In this document: positions 60,892 to 64,000 of the stretch, one piece after another
Position numbering within the stretch: the first letter of the stretch is position 1
Layout of the letters: the number at the start of each line of letters is the position of its first letter
Assembly: GCA_035651955.1 (NCBI GenBank)
Contig: DASRES010000069.1
Span: 1-64,000 of the forward strand
Direction: 5' to 3'
DNA: 64,000 nucleotides
Source of the DNA: Acidimicrobiia bacterium
GTDB lineage: Bacteria; Actinomycetota; Acidimicrobiia; IMCC26256; JAMXLJ01
Program-made: the position numbers and the translations under genes
The notes under the pieces: generated by a model
Database searches by the model: none
Told to the model about the DNA's origin: nothing
What the model saw: only the letters and a program-made list of their open reading frames with translations

Positions 60892-61377
60892 GTGCTCAAG
60901 CCGGAGGCGGCCGGCGACGATGCACTCGACGTCCGCTCGCAGGCGACGGGGCGGCGCGAAAGGACATGTGACGTGGCCACGACTGGCGACCGCGACGGGG
61001 ACGCCTTCCCGAGCTCGGAGACGTTCGTCGACCTGACGGCCGTCCCCGCGCGCGAGGTCGCGCCCGTCCGGACGGTCTACGACGAGGTCCGCCGCCTGCT
61101 CGTCGACCGGGGCTGGGCCCGGGGCCGCGAGCACGACGACGAGGGCCGGATCGGGCTGGTCGCGGCGATCGACGAGGCCGTTCGGGACGACGCCGCCGGG
61201 CCCGGGACGGGTGCGTCGGACGGCCGGGTCATGGCTCGGGGCGCGCGGCTCGCCCGCCATCTCCGGGAGCTCGCGGGGACCAGCAACCTGTCGGCGTGGT
61301 GCGACAGCGCGGAGCGGTCCTTCGACGAGGTCCTCGCCCTTCTCGACCTCGCCGCGTTCGCGTACCCGGACGACTGA
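60892..61377 (+). CDS. Hypothetical actinobacterial protein
   Basis: 161 residues, no recognised domain. The part from ~residue 55 is helical: APVRTVYDEVRRLLVDRGWA, GLVAAIDEAVRDD, RLARHLRELAG and SFDEVLALLDLAAFAYPDD. This loosely recalls small DUF6197-like regulators. GTG 60892 has GGAAGG 5 bases upstream; GTG 60973, also with an AGGA, would drop 27 residues. A hairpin (61495-61512) lies downstream. Confidence 0.55.
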   Translation: MLKPEAAGDDALDVRSQATGRRERTCDVATTGDRDGDAFPSSETFVDLTAVPAREVAPVRTVYDEVRRLLVDRGWARGREHDDEGRIGLVAAIDEAVRDDAAGPGTGASDGRVMARGARLARHLRELAGTSNLSAWCDSAERSFDEVLALLDLAAFAYPDD

Positions 61378-61494
61378 CGCGCGGGGCCGCGCGGGCCGCC
61401 GCATCGCCCCCGCTCGCCGTCCGTTTTGCCGGGTTTCTGGGCGCTGGGTAGTGCTACCCCTTTGCGCGCGCGCTCGCGCGGACCGTCTCGACGG

Positions 61495-61512
61495 AGGGGC
61501 TCAGGAGCCCCT
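61495..61512 (+). terminator. Hairpin downstream of the hypothetical gene
   Basis: AGGGGCT-CAGG-AGCCCCT followed by TATT; a second small hairpin GGGTA-GTGC-TACCC lies at 61446-61459. Probable terminator for the gene ending at 61377. Confidence 0.5.
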
Positions 61513-61571
61513 TATTGCCACGGAGCGCGCGCATTTTGGGTGACAAGGAGGGAACAATCAGACATGGTGTG

Positions 61572-61601
61572 TTGACCCTGCGTGAACTTGTCGTTTACCT
61601 T
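61572..61601 (+). promoter_or_regulatory. Sigma-A-type promoter of the GT2-kinase gene
   Basis: TTGACC (61572-61577), 18-base spacer, TACCTT (61596-61601). A start near 61608 gives a ~39-base leader with GGGGCGGGG before ATG 61647. Confidence 0.55.
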
Positions 61602-61646
61602 GCTCACCCACTGGGGCCGATCTTCGAACTTGGGGCGGGGTGACCC

Positions 61647-63695
61647 ATGACGAGCAAGCCGGAACAGCGATCGGGGACGCGCAGAGCGGTCCCGGTCGAG
61701 GCAGGGGCTGCGACCGGAAGCGTGTGGACGGGGGCCGAGCGGGTCCCCGCGTTCTCGTTGTCCGTCATCGTGCCCACACGCAACGAGGCCGACAACATCG
61801 AGGCCCTCGTCGACCGGGTGGCGGCGGCCCTCGCCGGCATCCCCGCCGAGGTGATCTTCGTCGACGACAGCGACGACGACACGCCCGCCGTGGTGGAGGA
61901 CGTCGTTCGCAGCCGGGAGGGCGAACGCGATCTCGTCGTGTCGCTGCTGCACCGTCCGATCGGGACGCGTGACGGCGGCCTCGGCGGCGCGGTCGTCGCG
62001 GGGCTGCGTCTCGCCCGGGCGCCGTGGGTCTGCGTGATGGACGCCGACCTCCAGCACCCGCCCGAGACGATCCGCCGGATGCTGGCGGCGGCCGACGCCG
62101 AGGACGCGACCCTCGTCGTCGCGAGCCGCTACCGCGAGGGCGGCGACGCGACCGGGCTGGCCGGGGGCACACGCACCGCGCTCTCGATCGCCGCGTCCGC
62201 GGCAGCGAAGGCCGCGTTCCCGCGCGTCCTGCGCTCCGTCACCGACCCGATGAGCGGGTTCTTCCTGTTCCGTCGGGACGCCGTCGACCCGAACGCTCTG
62301 CGTCCGCAGGGGTTCAAGATCCTGATGGAGATCGCCGTGCGCACTCCCGACCTGCGTGTCGCCGAGGTTCCGTACACGTTCGCCGAGCGTCACGCGGGTG
62401 AGAGCAAGGCGAACAGCCGCGAGGGCATGTCCTACCTTCGCCACCTCGGTCGGCTCCGCGCCGATCTGGCGAAGCAGCGGTGGGAGGACCGTCGCGAGCA
62501 GCGCGGCGCGTCGCACCGCTACGACATCCACGGCATCATCACCGTCGAGGCCGACGCGCGCCTGCCCGAGCTCGAGGCGTTCCGCGTGCGCGAGCTGAGC
62601 GGGCCGCCGACGATCCGTGTCCGCATCGGCAAGCTTCCCGAGCGCGCGCCGGCACCGACGCGGCGCGACCCGTTCCGCCGTCACCTCCGCTACGAGGAGA
62701 AGCTCGGGAACAACGGCTTCGCGGCGGACATCACGATCGGCGAGCGCGTCGAGATCCTTGCCACACCGCTGCTGCGCCGTTCGCCGCACGTGCTCTACAC
62801 GAACCTGGTGGAGCCGATCCTGCGGTGGAGCTTCGTCGCACGCGGCTACGCGCTCGCGCACGGCGCGTGCGTCGTGCAGGGTGGCGACGCGTTCATGATC
62901 ACGGCGCGCACCGACACCGGCAAGACGACGACGATGCTGAAGCTGCTCGACGCGAAGCCGTACGACTTCGTCGCCGACGACCTCACGATCGTCTGCCCGG
63001 ACGGCAGCGTCCTCCCGTACCCGAAGCCGTTGACCATCAGCAACCACACGGTCGCGGCCGTCAGCACGCCGCTGCTCAACTGGCGCGAGCGTCTCACGCT
63101 CCCGCTCCAGAGCCGGCTGCACTCGCGCTCGGGCCGGAAGTTCGCGTTCTTCCTGACGCGTACGGGTCTGCCCGTCGCGACGGTCAACACCGTCGTCCAG
63201 CTGCTCGTCCCGCCGCCGAAGTACCCGGTGCAGCGGCTGGTGCCCGGCGTCCGGGTCGCGGAGCCCGCGAAGCTCGCGGCGCTGTTCGTGATCCAGCGCT
63301 CGAAGGACGGCTTCGAGTGGCTCGACGAGGACGACGCGCTCGAGATCCTGCTCGGCAACTGCGAGGACGCGTACGGGTTCCCGCCCTACCACTCGATCGA
63401 GGACTTCCTCCTCGCGTCGACGGGCGACAACCTGCGTGCCGTCGAGCGCCAGATCATCGCGGGCGCGCTCGAGGGTCGTCCCGCGGCCCTGCTGTCGAGC
63501 ACGACGCTGGACTGGGCGACGCGCATCCCGCACCTGATCGACCAGGTGCAGGACGAGCGCTCGGTGGCGATCGACGCCGAGGAGCGCCCGGAGGCGCCGG
63601 TCCTCGCCGCCGCGAACGGCACCGACGGAACAGCGCACGCGAGCACCACGAGCGAGGGCGTCGCCACGATCGTCCCGGTCGAGGCCCAGGAGTGA
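61647..63695 (+). CDS. GT2 glycosyltransferase fused to HPr-kinase-like P-loop domain
   Basis: 682 residues. N-terminal polyprenol-phosphate-glycosyltransferase-like GT2 domain (about 37-260): LSVIVPTRNEADNIEALVDR, VIFVDDSDDDTP, CVMDADLQHPPE (DxD) and MSGFFLFRRDAVD. No TM pair follows as in GtrB/DPMS. Instead the C-terminal half (about 300-640) is a nucleotide-binding domain of the HPrK/PEPCK type: FMITARTDTGKTTTMLKLL (Walker A, about 420-427) and DFVADDLTIV (Walker B-like), as in the HPr-kinase homologues of polysaccharide clusters. The next gene is GtrA-like, a normal GtrB partner. The fusion suggests a phosphorylating or scaffold role in glycan export. Confidence 0.85.
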   Translation: MTSKPEQRSGTRRAVPVEAGAATGSVWTGAERVPAFSLSVIVPTRNEADNIEALVDRVAAALAGIPAEVIFVDDSDDDTPAVVEDVVRSREGERDLVVSLLHRPIGTRDGGLGGAVVAGLRLARAPWVCVMDADLQHPPETIRRMLAAADAEDATLVVASRYREGGDATGLAGGTRTALSIAASAAAKAAFPRVLRSVTDPMSGFFLFRRDAVDPNALRPQGFKILMEIAVRTPDLRVAEVPYTFAERHAGESKANSREGMSYLRHLGRLRADLAKQRWEDRREQRGASHRYDIHGIITVEADARLPELEAFRVRELSGPPTIRVRIGKLPERAPAPTRRDPFRRHLRYEEKLGNNGFAADITIGERVEILATPLLRRSPHVLYTNLVEPILRWSFVARGYALAHGACVVQGGDAFMITARTDTGKTTTMLKLLDAKPYDFVADDLTIVCPDGSVLPYPKPLTISNHTVAAVSTPLLNWRERLTLPLQSRLHSRSGRKFAFFLTRTGLPVATVNTVVQLLVPPPKYPVQRLVPGVRVAEPAKLAALFVIQRSKDGFEWLDEDDALEILLGNCEDAYGFPPYHSIEDFLLASTGDNLRAVERQIIAGALEGRPAALLSSTTLDWATRIPHLIDQVQDERSVAIDAEERPEAPVLAAANGTDGTAHASTTSEGVATIVPVEAQE

Positions 63696-63792
63696 CAGTG
63701 TCCCGCCGCGGACGCCCGGACGCGGCGGGACGCGCGCTCCGTCGGCCCGTGCCGCGCCGCGAGGCGGCGCGCACAAGGAGGTAGCTGCGCCC

Positions 63793-64000
63793 GTGCCCGG
63801 CACGAGCACACTCGAGACCCCAGCGCGGACGCTCCCGGCGCCGCTCGCGCTCGTCGCGCGCCGGTGGCCGCGCCTGTGGGCGATGGTCTACCGCTTCACG
63901 CGCTTCGGTCTCGTCGGCGTCACCGGGATCTTCGTCAACGAGGCCGCCGTGTGGGCGTTCCTCGTGATGGGCCTCCCCGGGCTCGGCGCGGTCGTCGCGG
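63793..64000 (+). CDS. GtrA-family membrane protein, 3' truncated
   Basis: At least 69 residues, still open at the window end. GTG start with AAGGAGGT 10 bases upstream. After a ~30-residue basic N terminus the frame enters YRFTRFGLVGVTGIFVNEAA and a hydrophobic helix, the first TM signature of GtrA-like flippases of polyprenyl-linked sugars. Partner of the preceding GT2-kinase fusion. Confidence 0.75.
   Translation, partial: MPGTSTLETPARTLPAPLALVARRWPRLWAMVYRFTRFGLVGVTGIFVNEAAVWAFLVMGLPGLGAVVA

Overview
The window is very GC-rich (about 70% by eye), densely coded, uses many GTG starts and has many 4-bp ATGA/GTGA stop-start overlaps. Together with crgA, a PASTA kinase/PP2C/FHA cluster, CsoR, an F420-type (Ddn-like) oxidoreductase, a resuscitation-promoting-factor-like transglycosylase, SigE-family ECF factors and MMPL transporters, this points to an actinobacterium. 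The lineage within the phylum (for example Acidimicrobiia) is inference. No phage, insertion sequence or CRISPR array was seen.

Layout. 1-3.5 kb: the 3' part of a long-chain acyl-CoA ligase coupled to an MMPL/RND lipid exporter. 3.6-10.8 kb: a two-gene cassette (AlkP-fold phosphoesterase + family 2 glycosyltransferase) present twice in tandem, then a convergent PAP2/AUR1-type membrane phosphotransferase and a thioesterase. 10.9-12.3 kb: thiolase and a small zinc-ribbon membrane protein. 12.4-21.6 kb: the near-origin cell-wall/division cluster crgA, trpG/pabA, (mutY), pknB, pbpA, rodA, pstP, fhaB, fhaA, tRNA-Leu, in the same order as in Mycobacterium but with mutY inserted and pknA absent. 21.6-25.4 kb: a small stress islet (tiny membrane protein, PRC-barrel protein, catalase, CsbD) between two copies of an imperfect 35-bp repeat, one directly after tRNA-Leu. 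25.4-36.5 kb: two orphan molybdopterin oxidoreductases around a LysM protein, CysQ, an ECF sigma/anti-sigma pair divergent from a secreted SGNH protein, a Ddn-like reductase, CsoR, a RibD-C reductase and thioredoxin. 36.5-42 kb: GNAT, histidine phosphatase and the zwf-gnd-pgi operon. 42-48.7 kb: AlkA-like glycosylase, DUF2203, pheA-serS-tRNA-Ser(UGA), a GH39-like lipoprotein, an Rpf-like enzyme and a phosphodiesterase. 48.8-57.6 kb: a fused full-length ABC exporter, a GH13 enzyme, PadR, an FAD oxidase and an HhH-PHP protein. 57.6-64 kb: tRNA-Ser(GCU), RraA-like, universal stress protein, 2-hydroxyacid dehydrogenase, cupin, ureidoglycolate-lyase-like protein, a hypothetical, then a family 2 glycosyltransferase fused to an HPr-kinase-like P-loop domain and the start of a GtrA-like membrane protein.

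How genes work together. The pknB-pbpA-rodA-pstP-fhaB-fhaA run is one overlapping operon for phospho-regulated septal and polar wall growth, with CrgA close by. pgi-gnd-zwf covers the oxidative pentose-phosphate branch. The ECF sigma gene and the divergent SGNH gene both carry the same GGAAC-N17-CGTC promoter, which predicts an autoregulated envelope-stress switch. The duplicated phosphoesterase-GT2 cassettes, the PAP2 enzyme and the GT2-kinase fusion with GtrA look like envelope glycoconjugate machinery. They are the best candidates for undescribed biology here.
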